Source: Pelobates cultripes
Lineage: Eukaryota; Chordata; Amphibia; Anura; Pelobatidae
DNA: 64,000 bases
Direction of reading: 5' to 3'
Assembly: GCA_933207985.1 (NCBI GenBank)
Contig: OW240913.1
Coordinates: forward strand, 98,801,265-98,865,264
A program made the position numbers and the translations under genes. Below the pieces are notes generated by a model that worked only from the letters and a program-made list of their open reading frames with translations, searched no databases and was not told where the DNA came from. Shown here in pieces: positions 1 to 10,191 of this stretch (the first letter of the stretch is position 1; the number at the start of each line of letters is the position of its first letter).

Positions 1-410
1 GGTCCTGGGATTACCACATGCATACTAAGGAAGTGAGACTAGCAAATGTGGTATCAGAGGTGGCACTTCGCACAGGATATATCCAAGTAAACCTGGTACA
101 TGCATCAACACATGCATCAACACATACAAAAACATATTTATAACCATGAGATGTTGGCAATCTTCCAATATATAGAAAATAATATCAGGAAGTATTACTT
201 TACTGAGAGGGTAGTGGATGCATGGAATAGCCTTCCAGCTGAAGTGGTAGAGGTTAACACAGTAAAGGAGTTTAAGCATGTGTGAGATAGGCATAAGGCT
301 ATCCTAACTATAAGATAAGGCTAGGGACTAATGAAAGTATTTAGAAAATTGGGCAGACTAGATGGGCCGAATGGTTCTTATCTGCCGTCACATTCTATGT
401 TTCTATGTAA
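1..410 (+). mobile_element. CR1-like LINE, 3' end remnant
   Basis: The frame ending at 285 reads RVVDAWNSLPAEVV followed by a VKEFK motif, the typical C-terminal tail of CR1/L2-type reverse transcriptase ORFs (R-V-x-x-W-N-S-L-P). It is followed by a short 3' UTR and ends near 390-408 with two ATTCTATG/TTTCTATG-type octamers, the kind of tail that marks CR1 3' ends. The reverse transcriptase proper is absent, so this is a 5'-truncated copy, possibly continuing left of the window. Non-functional. The start within the window is uncertain; the 3' end is clear. Confidence 0.7.
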
Positions 411-413
411 AAT

Positions 414-2845
414 ACAAGGCTATAACTAAAGGGTGTGCACGTCTTGGAAAATTCCTTGACTTAGGTCAAGATGACATCTTAAAGTCTGAACATCTTTATC
501 TACTTAGGGTTACCGCAGTCTATAATGTACTGAAAGAGTCGTAGCATAGGCTTGAAGCTTGTTCGTGCATTATTGTTACTGGGACGAAATGGCGTAAACA
601 TATTATGCACTGTAAGTAAGGTAAGTAAGAGGTTATTGCTTAAAGGAACATGTATGAAAAACATTATGTTCCATTTCTAACACCTTGTCAGTTTGCAATA
701 TCTGTTAAAGACAAAGTACACAGTTTGAGAAATACAATATTTGCATTTGACCATAACAACATAAAGCTTCTTCAAACTTTCTTGACCCCAATTCTTACCA
801 CACATAGCCCCTTCATCACTTTCCTCTACCTTTCATTTGCAAAGCATCACTAGCTCAACACATATTTCTCAGAGCATTTTCCTCCAACGCTCACCCTTAC
901 ATTCAGACACAGGGCATCCTCTACATTCTTTTACATAACTCATACATAACCCTTTCTTGCTCTCAGCACATAGCTATTACACTTAACATCAATTATAACT
1001 TTTTCTAACATAACAATAGTTCTCTGTGTAACTTATTGTTTAGAGGAAATCACATTTGTACCCAGTGCTGCATATACTTTTCTATTTATGATTTATCTGA
1101 TCTGCAGGATGATGTAATTTCTCATGACACTAGTGATGCTTTCGCCCTGGTCAGAAACATTCGATCTAATTGGTGTTGCAGCAAAGTTATGCCAGTTAGT
1201 AAATTGCATTTTTCTTACTTTTTCACAATGCCAATAAGTGTAATGCCTTGTTTTAGTAAATGAATGAGTACATTTATTTTACTACTGAGTTCTTCTCTCT
1301 ATATCTCAATCTTTCTGCCCCCCTCTGAGTTTAAATAACTAAAGCATAAAGACTATGTACCAATAAATTAGTTAATTACAAGCAAGGTATAGAACAACAC
1401 AGCACATCATTTTTTTTCATAATTGCCTTATATTTGTTTTTTATTTCTTTCTATTTTGGCTAATATTCATGATATATACAGAAGGGTTACATTTTCAAGG
1501 ACACACAGAATACTGGCATTTAAAATGTACGATAACAATATTTCCTCTGTTCCACTTCACTGAAATATTGAGTAAGTTAATTATTTAATTACCACATGCA
1601 GTTAGAACTTTGACATAAAAAACATATACTTATTTTACCCTTCATTAGGTCAATACTGATGAGCAAAAGCATTTTCAAGGAGATATGCTTATTATTTTCT
1701 CATTGCAGAATCTTTTTTTGTGACACATGAAATAACCTCATCACCAGTGTTTTTGCTTTTGATCTGTGTAAGGACATATGCAATTTCATACAACACAGAG
1801 AGTGTTATCTCTATCATAATTACTATCCTTTAAGGTAGACTTTCTACAGACTATTTTATCTTTTTTCATTCACTGGTTTATTATCTGTCAGGCAAGTTCA
1901 AGCCCCCACGAATCATTGTTCTTTCTGCTTTCCTTTGAAAATGGTTTTTAAAAGATAATGTTATATGGTCTAAATGTAATGATATGATATTTCTTTGAAT
2001 AGTCATTATTCTGTCTGTTTCACAATTTGCAGTCCGGGTGAATGTTCAGAGGAAAGTGCCCAAATGTCAGTATACCACTTTGAGACAAATATCTGACTTC
2101 ACTGTGGCAGCTAGTTTCTCTACCTATACTTGTTTTTTCTATATTACACCCCCCCCCCCCTCAAATATATAGCAGCTGAGTTGATTATGTTATAAAATTC
2201 AAGATGTGATACATATTAATCAACTTGCATGAAAAGTTTCCAGATAGAATTACTTTTATTTTGTTGATGTTCAAACTCAAAGTACATTTGTATGAATACA
2301 GCAATGTTCTTTGTGCAACCAAAGCTGTAATAGGGGACTGAAGCAATACAATTAAATATTCAACGGTCTTTCTGTTTATCATTATGATATTGGATTATCC
2401 TGCTACACCTGTGTACATAATTTAAGAATAAACCTCTATATCGTTTCATAAATGGAAAGGCAAAGGATCACTGTAACCTCATCCGGTAGCTTTATGATTG
2501 TGCTTTTGAATAAAAATTCACCTGCCTGGTTATATAAAAAGATGTCTTCAAAATGTGTTTATAAAACAAAGCAAAAGTGTATTTGGACCAACAGTCTATT
2601 GGAGTTTAATTGTACAAGAGAGGTCATGATACACTGTTACTATTCAGGTTTTATATCTATAAACATATTATGTGAGTTTAATTGCAGTCAATTAAAAACA
2701 ATAGTCTTCTAGCCTTAAAATTGTTGAGAATGAAAATATGTAGGCACTGAAACATGACTGGGCATCACAAAATAATTCACATTATCAGTTTACTTGTTTG
2801 GGGTGCATGTTCACCAATTCATCAACCCGAGGAATATCATGAAAT
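414..2845. other. Unassigned AT-rich stretch
   Basis: I see no recognisable gene or transposon here. Short open frames (for example 650-853, 1036-1263, 2452-2712) show no motif and look like chance frames in AT-rich DNA. A run of 12 C lies at 2149-2160. Confidence 0.5.
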
Positions 2846-2847
2846 AT

Positions 2848-2848
<1 letters not shown>

Positions 2849-2890
<42 letters not shown>
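2849..2890. repeat. (TA)n microsatellite
   Basis: About twenty uninterrupted TA units, directly upstream of a Penelope-like tail. Confidence 0.95.
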
Positions 2891-2893
<3 letters not shown>

Positions 2894-2904
2894 GACAATA
2901 ATTT

Positions 2905-3010
2905 TTTTTGTTCCTGAGGAAAGTCTGAGATGCGGACTGAAATGTCGATCTTTTCGAAACAATTTGAAATAAAGAATTTTTGCTTTTAAGAAGAACGTAA
3001 GTGCAGATTA
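2905..3010 (+). mobile_element. Penelope-like 3' tail with hammerhead-like core
   Basis: CTGAGGA at 2914-2920 fits the hammerhead core CUGANGA. A short hairpin follows (AGTC 2922-2925 pairing GACT 2935-2938), then GAAA at 2939-2942 and TGTC. Downstream come AATAAA near 2968 and GTAAGTGCAG near 2997. The same order (GGACTGAAA, AATAAA, AGTGC) occurs in two other tails in this window. Penelope-like elements are known to carry hammerhead motifs. Cleavage activity is not implied. Confidence 0.5.
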
Positions 3011-3051
3011 AATTTTGGATGTGTATTTACCTAAGCCCAGGCTATGGAACC

Positions 3052-3140
3052 CAGCATATATATATATATGCTCTGTATATGTCTTCCGCTCAAGCTCGAT
3101 TATTCAAATATATATATATATATATATAAATATATATATT
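3052..3140. repeat. Two short (TA)n tracts
   Basis: TA runs near 3054-3069 and 3107-3139, separated by non-repetitive sequence. Confidence 0.85.
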
Positions 3141-3175
3141 ATCCACGGCCCTGCACTCACCTTTGTGTCTTCAGT

Positions 3176-3353
3176 GCTACGGTAATCCTACAGCTTACTA
3201 ACATAAATATCCACAAAGAAAGGCACTCACTGGTCTTATTAATCAAAGAAGTGTGTCTTTATTTACTACAATTAGGTTAGATCACATCAATGTTTCAGTC
3301 CTTATACTGCATTGCAGAGAGTCCTAGGAGGAAGGATTTACCAAGTAAGTGAA

Positions 3354-3406
<53 letters not shown>

Positions 3407-3428
3407 CATATATACTTATCAAATAAGT

Positions 3429-3468
<40 letters not shown>

Positions 3469-3720
3469 AATTTATATTTATAATTTATTAACTTACTTGG
3501 TAAATCCTTCCTCCCGGGACTCTCTGCAGTGCAAGTGCAAGGATATATATATATCAGAAGAAAGGCACTCTTACCCTGATGAAAATCTGGGTAAGGACTG
3601 AAACATTGATGTGATTTAACCTAATTGTAGTAAATAAAGACACACTTCTTTGATTAATAAGACCAGTGAGTGCCTTTCTTTGTGGATATTTATGTTAGTA
3701 AGCTGTAGGAGCACCGTAGC
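3176..3720. repeat. Inverted repeat of a Penelope-like tail
   Basis: The segment 3176-3350 is matched in reverse complement by 3491-3720. Both arms contain GGACTGAAACATTGATG (minus strand in the left arm, plus strand near 3596 in the right), AATAAA, and a GAGTGCCTTTCTTTG end. The loop, 3351-3490, is mostly TA repeat. In the right arm CTGATGA (3576-3582) lies in the loop of a 7-bp CTTACCC/GGGTAAG hairpin. Penelope-like elements often end in inverted partial terminal repeats, which would explain this layout. The right arm carries about 55 bases that the left lacks. Confidence 0.75.
3351..3470. repeat. (TA)n-rich loop of the inverted repeat
   Basis: Long TA tracts with short interruptions including a CTTATCAAATAAGTAAA segment that recurs at 7075-7090. 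Confidence 0.9.
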
Positions 3721-3826
3721 AATGGCATCGATTGGCAATAAATGACAGGTTGGATAAATTGGAGGCTTGTGGTGCTAATCAGTCCACTACCAATACTACG
3801 GTCACAGTCATCCTCTCTCTAATACT

Positions 3827-4879
3827 ATGCCCGGTAATTCCTTTGAATCTATGGCAGTTATAGAATCAATTAATCCCTCGCATATGGTCCCATCTCACCT
3901 TAAAAAGGACATTCTGGAAGGCAAGGACGTTAACCTGGTCTCATTGCTCATTGCCTCCCAAGATATCCTAGAGAACAGGACCTTTGCATATGGGGATATT
4001 TCAGTTGTACTAAGGGCTAGAGACCCCCGGCTAAATAAGAAATTGTCCATCCTTGAATTCGTACTGGGGTTTGGGATTTATAGAGATGTCTACTGCTCAG
4101 TTTACCCTGAGAAAAGAGCAGGGTTGGATGCATACATGCACAAGATGGTGGATCTGGGGCACAAATACGCTTTTTACGATTACCACCGTTCCTTCTCTTC
4201 AAAGGTGGCTGCGGCTCTGGCTCAGTTCAATTTATGCATAAATTGGAACAAATTGGACATGGAGCTATTCTGCAGGCACTTTGCAGGCCTCAGACCCCCA
4301 GCTTGTGCAGTGTGTGCATCGGCAACGCATAGCACCAATTTCTGCCCGAATTCGGCTGAAATTGAACAAAACCAACCGGCTTCTAACTTCCAAAGATCTA
4401 ATAGAGGATTAAAAGAGAAACCGGGCAGGGATATTGTATTTTTTGGCAAATCCCAAGTTTGCAATAATTTTAACGTGGGCAATTGTGGTTTCAACTCTTG
4501 CAGGTTAATGCATGTATTTTCACACTGTTTCAGGGCCCATTCCAAGACAATGTGCCCAAATAAAGCATTTCCTAAACCATATCTCACGTGCGTGAACCTC
4601 AGATTACTCACCACTTTGTTACAACTACACCCATCATGCCATTTCAGTAACTACCTTATAACGGGACTGACTGAGGGATTTCACACCGGGTTGATACATT
4701 TACCTACAGGCACGCTGGAATGTGACAACCTACTATCCACATTAGATGACCCACAGTTGGTACACAAACTTATCATGACCGATGTAAACCAAGGGTTTTG
4801 TTGGGCCCATTCTTTTCACCACCCTTCACATTTTGGAGAACCAACCCCATTGGGGTTGTCACGGGAAAAAACTCACTAA
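3827..4879 (+). CDS. Gag-like ORF1 of Ngaro/DIRS-type element
   Basis: A 350-residue open frame. Residues 160-173 form a CX2CX4HX4C zinc knuckle (C160, C163, H168, C173). Residues 212-229 form a CX7CX4CX3H finger (C212, C220, C225, H229), followed by CX3HX4C at 234-243. A charged alpha-helical N-terminal region precedes them. Zinc-knuckle ORF1 proteins of this layout are known from Ngaro/DIRS elements and are thought to bind the element's RNA. The end overlaps the RT frame starting near 4798. The frame is open, but the element lacks its left repeat, so function is doubtful. The start at 3827 is the first ATG and is not otherwise supported. Confidence 0.65.
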   Translation: MPGNSFESMAVIESINPSHMVPSHLKKDILEGKDVNLVSLLIASQDILENRTFAYGDISVVLRARDPRLNKKLSILEFVLGFGIYRDVYCSVYPEKRAGLDAYMHKMVDLGHKYAFYDYHRSFSSKVAAALAQFNLCINWNKLDMELFCRHFAGLRPPACAVCASATHSTNFCPNSAEIEQNQPASNFQRSNRGLKEKPGRDIVFFGKSQVCNNFNVGNCGFNSCRLMHVFSHCFRAHSKTMCPNKAFPKPYLTCVNLRLLTTLLQLHPSCHFSNYLITGLTEGFHTGLIHLPTGTLECDNLLSTLDDPQLVHKLIMTDVNQGFCWAHSFHHPSHFGEPTPLGLSREKTH

Positions 4880-6130
4880 AACCTGGACTGATCATTGATT
4901 TATCAGCACCACATTCCTCCACGATCCCCAGCCTAAACTCACTCATACCTTCCGAAGAGTTTTCACTACATTACGCCACCATCGACCATGCCATAGGTGC
5001 CATCATTTAAGCAGGCACAGGGGCATGGTTAAGTAAAACAGATGTAGTGAATGTCTTCAAGTTACTTCCCATGCACCCTTCCCTTTGGCACCTTCACGGG
5101 ATTAAATGGCAAGCGTTATATTATTTCTTCACCCGTCTCACTTTTGACTCCAAAAGTAGCCCATGTATTTTTGACACATTTGCAGAAGCGTTGTGTTGGT
5201 TATTACTTAATGTGTGCAAATGTCCTTCGGTTATTCATTATCTGGATGATTTCCTCACGATTGAGAACAACACACTCCCCCCAAGTAGTTTGAAACACAT
5301 GTTGGCTTTGTTTGAATCCCTCACTATCCCAGTCTCCCCGCACAAGACGTTGGGTCCCGACACCAACATGCAATTTTTGGGGATACAACTAGACACTGTA
5401 CACATACAGGCTAGCCTCCCTCAGGACAAAATTGAGCGTACCCTGGCAAGCATCGAACACTACCTACTGCAAGGGTGTTGCACCCGCAAAGAACTGCAAT
5501 CACTGCTGGGTTCGCTCAACTTTGCAATGAGGATCATTCCACAAGGTAGATCTTTCATTTCACATCTACTATCCCTATTTCCACAATTCACCTCAGACAC
5601 TTCACGTATCACATTAGACGACCACGCAACTGCTGATTTACGGATGTGTTTTTTTTTTCTCATCTCTTGGAATGGGCGAGCCATGTTTATACCACCCCAC
5701 TCTGAGACTTCACCTACACTGTGGACAGATGCCGTAGCAAACACAGGTTTTGCAGCCATCTGGGGAGATCAATGGCTTTGTGGACCATGGCCGACCGAAG
5801 TCAAATTACTGCCCAAATCCACTGAGACATCAGCTTTATTTGAGCTGTACCCAATAGTGGCAGCGGCCATTGCCTGGGGACCACATTGGTCTGGTCACAT
5901 GGTTAGGTGCTACTCGGATAATATGACTACATGCCATATTGTCAATAAAGGCAGGTCAGCATCCCTGGTAACTATGAGACTCCTAAGATGACTCACATGG
6001 GTAGCGGCCACCTGTCAATTGTTTATCACATGTATTCACGTTCCGGGGTGCACAAACACTGGTGCTGATCACTTGTCTCGATTTCGTTTTCAGGATTTCT
6101 TCACGACACCACCATCCGCTTCCAGACTGG
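4798..6130 (+). pseudogene. Reverse transcriptase/RNase H of Ngaro/DIRS-type element
   Basis: One frame carries GLIIDLSAPH, then VNVFKLLPMHPS, FTRLTF, the catalytic YLDD at 5239-5250, FLGIQLDT near 5390, the thumb motif LQSLLGSLNFA near 5500 and an RNase H region with CYSDN near 5912 and GADHLSRF near 6066. It is interrupted by in-frame TAA at 5008-5010 and TGA at 5989-5991. Both lie within otherwise continuous homology, and each could be one C-to-T change (CAA or CGA codons). The domain order RT then RNase H, and the thumb motif, are typical of DIRS-like elements rather than gypsy. It would copy element RNA to DNA if intact. Confidence 0.8.
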
Positions 6131-6179
6131 CAACTCCTTTTTATGGGTTCCTCTGACCCAATGAATTCACGACTACGAC

Positions 6180-6612
6180 CATTACAACCTCTGACTACCT
6201 AAGAACTATGGACTTGCAAAAACATATCGGCCATTAGTTACTATTTTTAAAACAATCTAAAACTAGCACCGTAGGTCATACTATTGAAATCCCCTTGTAT
6301 CCTACTCGTAACAAATGGTGCCCCATACATGTTTTTGACGCTTATTTCCTTTCTCTCCACAAACTACCTCTACAACCTTTGCTCGAACTACATGGAAACA
6401 TTCTGACTACAACAAAATTTATGCTTTATGTATGTTTACTGTTGACAATCATTTCTAAGGTCATTCTTTCAGAATTGGGGCAGCACCTACAGCATCTGCT
6501 AATCACGTACCCACTCACATTATCAAGGCAATGGGACGCTGGAAGTCCTCAGCCTACACCCTCTACATAACTTATCCCGTTAAAGAATTAAGACAAACTT
6601 TCTGTGACTTAT
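6180..6612 (+). pseudogene. Tyrosine recombinase remnant
   Basis: Two frames are needed. From about 6253 one reads VGHTIEIPLYP and WCPIHVFDAY. From 6462 another reads HSFRIGAAPTASAN, then IIKAMGRWKSSAYTLY. This supplies the HxxR motif, the GRW motif and the terminal catalytic Tyr region of tyrosine recombinases as found in Ngaro/DIRS elements, where the enzyme inserts the element without target duplication. The N-terminal half is much shorter than the usual ~300 residues and a frameshift lies between about 6420 and 6462. Confidence 0.75.
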
Positions 6613-6670
6613 CTAAATAAATAAAGTTGGTTAACCGTATTACGTCTTATGGTATTTTCTTTTTGTCCAC

Positions 6671-6793
6671 TTTTATTACAGGCCTACTGCTTTGTCAATT
6701 CTGGCACACCACAACTGACTGGTCCCAACTCATTGATGTTATGGTTATTATTGGCTAGATTTATGTATACGACTATGTTGCCCCGACTACAAA
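6671..6793 (+). repeat. Ngaro-type direct repeat, copy B1
   Basis: 123 bp repeated without gaps at 6941-7063, with about six differences by eye. The low divergence between the two copies suggests a moderately recent insertion. The intervening 6794-6940 should correspond to the A2 repeat. Confidence 0.85.
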
Positions 6794-6940
6794 TTTGAAG
6801 GCTTGGCCTGTAGTTGTGGGAGGGGCTTGAATTCCCTTTAAAAGGGCTGCCAATCCACTCCCACCTTGCCGTTGCTGGTCTGGCGAGTCACCCCTCCCAC
6901 CACTCCCTCTATTCATAAACACCCTCTAAGGTAGGCCCAT

Positions 6941-7063
6941 TTTTATTACAGGCCTACTGCTTTGTTAGTTCCGGCACACCACAACCGACTGGTCCCAACT
7001 CATTGATGTTATGGTTATTATAGGCTAGATTTCTGTATACGACTATGTTGCCCCGACTACAAA
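6941..7063 (+). repeat. Ngaro-type direct repeat, copy B2
   Basis: Second copy of the 123-bp repeat, ending with CCCCGACTACAAA; taken as the right end of the element because TA-rich Penelope-tail sequence resumes immediately after it. Confidence 0.85.
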
Positions 7064-7157
7064 CATATATATATACTTATCAAGTAAGTGACATATATAT
7101 ATTGTAATTTATATTTATAATTTACTAACTTACTTGGTAAATCCTTCCTCCTGCAAG
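7064..7157 (+). repeat. Duplicate of Penelope-tail segment 3404-3520
   Basis: Shares the segment with CTTATCAAGTAAGT, TTGTAATTTATATTTATAA and ACTTACTTGGTAAATCCTTC with 3410-3515, in the same orientation. The Ngaro element therefore sits between two direct copies of the same Penelope-like sequence. Confidence 0.75.
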
Positions 7158-9000
7158 TTTAAATAGGAACCTGGAATGCTGGAATGATGCACCTATGACA
7201 GGGAGGGGTGCAAAACTGGGGATATATATTTTAGAAAGTTTTACACTTGTAATTGATAAGTTATACAAAATAGCAGACTGCAGCTATTATTAGTTGAATA
7301 TTTATACAATGTTAAGTACCATAAAACAACTAATTCAAAAAATCCCTATCACTCAGTCCTGGATCAAGCTAGATGCAACATCAGCATGCAAGCCATAGAA
7401 TTCTGAAACAAAATCGAATATGCCCATTTTACATGTCTATATGGTTTCCATTTCAAAGGGTTAGAGGCTAAATCTATAGGAATGTGAAAAAGCATCACAT
7501 TGTATTAATCAAGCTGTTGCATGAATTGGAAAATGATGTCCTTCAAACTGCAATTTACATCTATAGAAGCTAATTGAATTCTGAGTTATACACCGTATCA
7601 GAGTGAATCTTGCCCGTTTTTGCAATCTCTGCACTGTTTCACATAATATAGTTTGAATTTTAAAAACGTGTGATATCTTATCACACATATTTTATCCAAA
7701 AATAAAGATGTTATATAAATAATATGCTAGCCTACAAATTAAGCATTTATACCATTTCATAATCACATATAGAAAATGCGGTTGCGTGGTTGACACATTT
7801 CTGCCAATATTTATGAATTTTTTGATATGTTATTACTTGTGCAATTTCCTGTGGGGTTCAAACACAGTTGGGTTTACTCGTTGAACACATAAATAATTTA
7901 TTGTCTGCATTATATATTCAGACTATTGTCAGAAATAAGGATTTATTATAGTAGAAAACTTCAAAGATTTGCAACAAATCAAGCTATATTAAGGTTTGCG
8001 GGTACTTGGTGTTAGGCGAGCCCCCCTAAAATCAAGCCAGTGGAGAATGAGGCATCATGTATAAATAAGTACTACTAAGCATATATTTGAATAGAATTAA
8101 AAATGTGTAAGAAAGCAAGTGCACAAAAAATGGAGTCAAACATAAACCCTAGTACTAAACTCCCTAATCACATAAATTACAATAATTAATGTATATCCCC
8201 TTTACTAATTTTCCACATCCCCCAGGAAGTAGGGTAATTGAAAGGAATGGAAACAGCACTAAAGGTCACATAGAATGGCAAATTAGCAAATTTGCAGGGA
8301 ATGTACAGAGAACAGCATGCCTGACACAATATGATTTTTATATTTATTTTGTAACTATATGTCTATATGATTTTTCTTTCTGGAATATATTTACTTGATG
8401 TACAGTAAACGCTATTAAAAATAGTAATGATCTATACCTCTGCCCCCTTCTAATCAATTTCATGATCATTCAGCTTGCATCATTCATCATCCCCATAACA
8501 AGCTTATTCAAACTGCTTCAGACAAGAATACCTTCAGACAGGAATATCTGGACACCTTCTGAATTATGTGGCAATGGTTTAACACTGAAGTTGGAACTCC
8601 AGCACCTCCGCCTCTAAATCTCCATTCTCTCTGCACTATAGTATGAAGAACGGTTATGTTTAAGTTATGTATAAGACTCATGGAAACAACTTACATATTA
8701 ATGAGCCTAGTGTGACATCTATTTTGCAGTATATTGCCGTTGTTGGGTAATACTGATGGGTGTCATCTAATTTATTTGCCTTTGTTGTGCACAGTGGCAT
8801 TATTTTCGATTTATTAATGCACAGAAGATGTTATCTTGGACACTATGGGATTTAAAAACATGCACTTTTATACTGATAAAAATCCAGATGCTTACTTAAA
8901 GTGATATTTTGCATTGAAGACACATAATTTCATTGCTTTATGTGAATAAGTCCTGCAGAATCTTCTGAGCAGAGGTATCATCTCTGGAAGATTGCCCACC
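7158..9000. other. Unassigned AT-rich stretch
   Basis: No recognisable gene or transposon. The frame 8189-8398 has no motif. Confidence 0.5.
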
Positions 9001-9043
9001 CTCCCCTCCCCTCCCCACACCATCCCACCCCATCCCACCCCAT
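9001..9043. repeat. C-rich simple repeat
   Basis: CTCCCCTCCCC and CCATCCCACC units in tandem. Confidence 0.85.
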
Positions 9044-9177
9044 GACGATTACCTTATTTATATATAGTGCAGATCAGCTGGTTTCCAAAACACATCAATC
9101 AAGTCACTAAACCTCTCCTCACCTGAAATCCCCTGTTAACATACTGCATCCTTACAATAGTTTAAATACTAATTGAT

Positions 9178-9228
9178 ATTTGTGTGTGTGTGTGTATATA
9201 TATATGTAAATGATTTATATATGTGCAC

Positions 9229-9267
<39 letters not shown>

Positions 9268-9268
9268 A
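9178..9268. repeat. (TG)n/(TA)n compound microsatellite
   Basis: A GT run, then two TA-rich tracts. It lies just upstream of the L2 element. Confidence 0.9.
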
Positions 9269-9477
9269 TCTTCATATCTATATAATACACATTTTCTCTA
9301 ATGTTCTCCCTTCTATTTTTCACTCTAACACTAACTTCTCTCATTACTAAAATATCCCTATCCTTTTGCTCACTTGTCCCTGGAAACGCCATCTTCATTA
9401 TTTCCACCTTACTACTCCCCCTCATACTAACCCAAGGATCTACACTAATCTCATACCCATCTTATGTTCCTCTAAAT

Positions 9478-10155
9478 CCTCCTTCAATACTGCCCTCTGG
9501 AATGCACACTCTGTCTGCAATATTACTAAATCCACTGCTGTCCATGACTTCTTCATCTCTCGTTCAATAGAAATCTGGCTCTCCCCCTCTGACACTGCTA
9601 CACCTGCATCTTTGTCCTTCGGTGGTCTTCAACTTACCTACAACCCAAGAAACTCTGAATGTAAAGGTGGTGGTGTAGGGTTTCTCCTCTCCCCTCACTG
9701 CTCCTTTAAACCTCTACCCACCCCCCATTTCCCTCTCTTTCCCATCATTTGAAATACATTCAGTTCGCCTTTTCAAACCCTTCTCTGCTAATATTTCTGT
9801 TGTTTATCGTCCCCCTGGCTCCCCTCTTCTCTTCCTTGACCACTTTGCTGCCTGGCTAACCAATTTCCTCTCTTCTAATATTCCATCCCTAATTCTCAGG
9901 GACTTCAATATTCCTATTAACCCACCTTTGACCTCTGCAGCCTCTAAACTACTCTCAATTACTTCCTCCCTCGGGCTATCAGAGTGGACTAATTCTCCCA
10001 CCCATGTAGCTGGCAATACCCTTGACCTGATCTTCTCTTATGCATGTACAGTATCTAATATCTGCAACACTTCATTTCCTCTCTCTGGTCACCACCTCTT
10101 CTCATTTGCTCTAGTGTACCCTCTCACCCAACAACCTCAGCCTAACCCCCCTTAA
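9478..10155 (+). pseudogene. L2 endonuclease domain
   Basis: Fragments in different frames read LWNAHSVCNITKSTAVHDFF, WLSPSDTATPASLSFGG, GGGVGFLLSPH, then VVYRPPGSP-like sequence near 9800, a GDFN-like motif (seen as RDFNIPINPP near 9900), WTNSPTHVAGNTLDLIFSY and SGHHLFSFALVYPL. These follow the order of the APE-type endonuclease that nicks target DNA in L2 LINEs, with the final SDHH motif degraded to SGHH. A short deletion removes the usual DILALTET stretch before WLSPSD. Frameshifts near 9550 and 9750-9930. Confidence 0.75.
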
Positions 10156-10191
10156 CTCAGAAGGGACCTTGATTCTCTTGATCTCCAGCAG

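Larger units (their letters stand above)
3721..7063 (+). mobile_element. Ngaro/DIRS-type tyrosine-recombinase retrotransposon, degraded
   Basis: Gene order is gag-like ORF1, reverse transcriptase/RNase H, tyrosine recombinase, then two direct 123-bp repeats separated by a different segment. This is the B1-A2-B2 split-direct-repeat end of Ngaro-like elements. The matching A1 repeat expected at the left end is not visible between 3721 and 3827, so the element appears 5'-truncated at the boundary with the Penelope inverted repeat. The right end, 7063, runs straight back into Penelope-tail sequence. Stops in the RT ORF and a shortened recombinase indicate a dead copy. Confidence 0.8.

Noticed and set aside
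4222..4614. 130-residue minus-strand frame
   Set aside because: Antisense shadow of the gag-like ORF1, which has zinc-finger motifs on the plus strand.
9162..9425. 87-residue minus-strand frame with YIYIYIY runs
   Set aside because: Translation of the TG/TA microsatellite; the same applies to 42660-42842.
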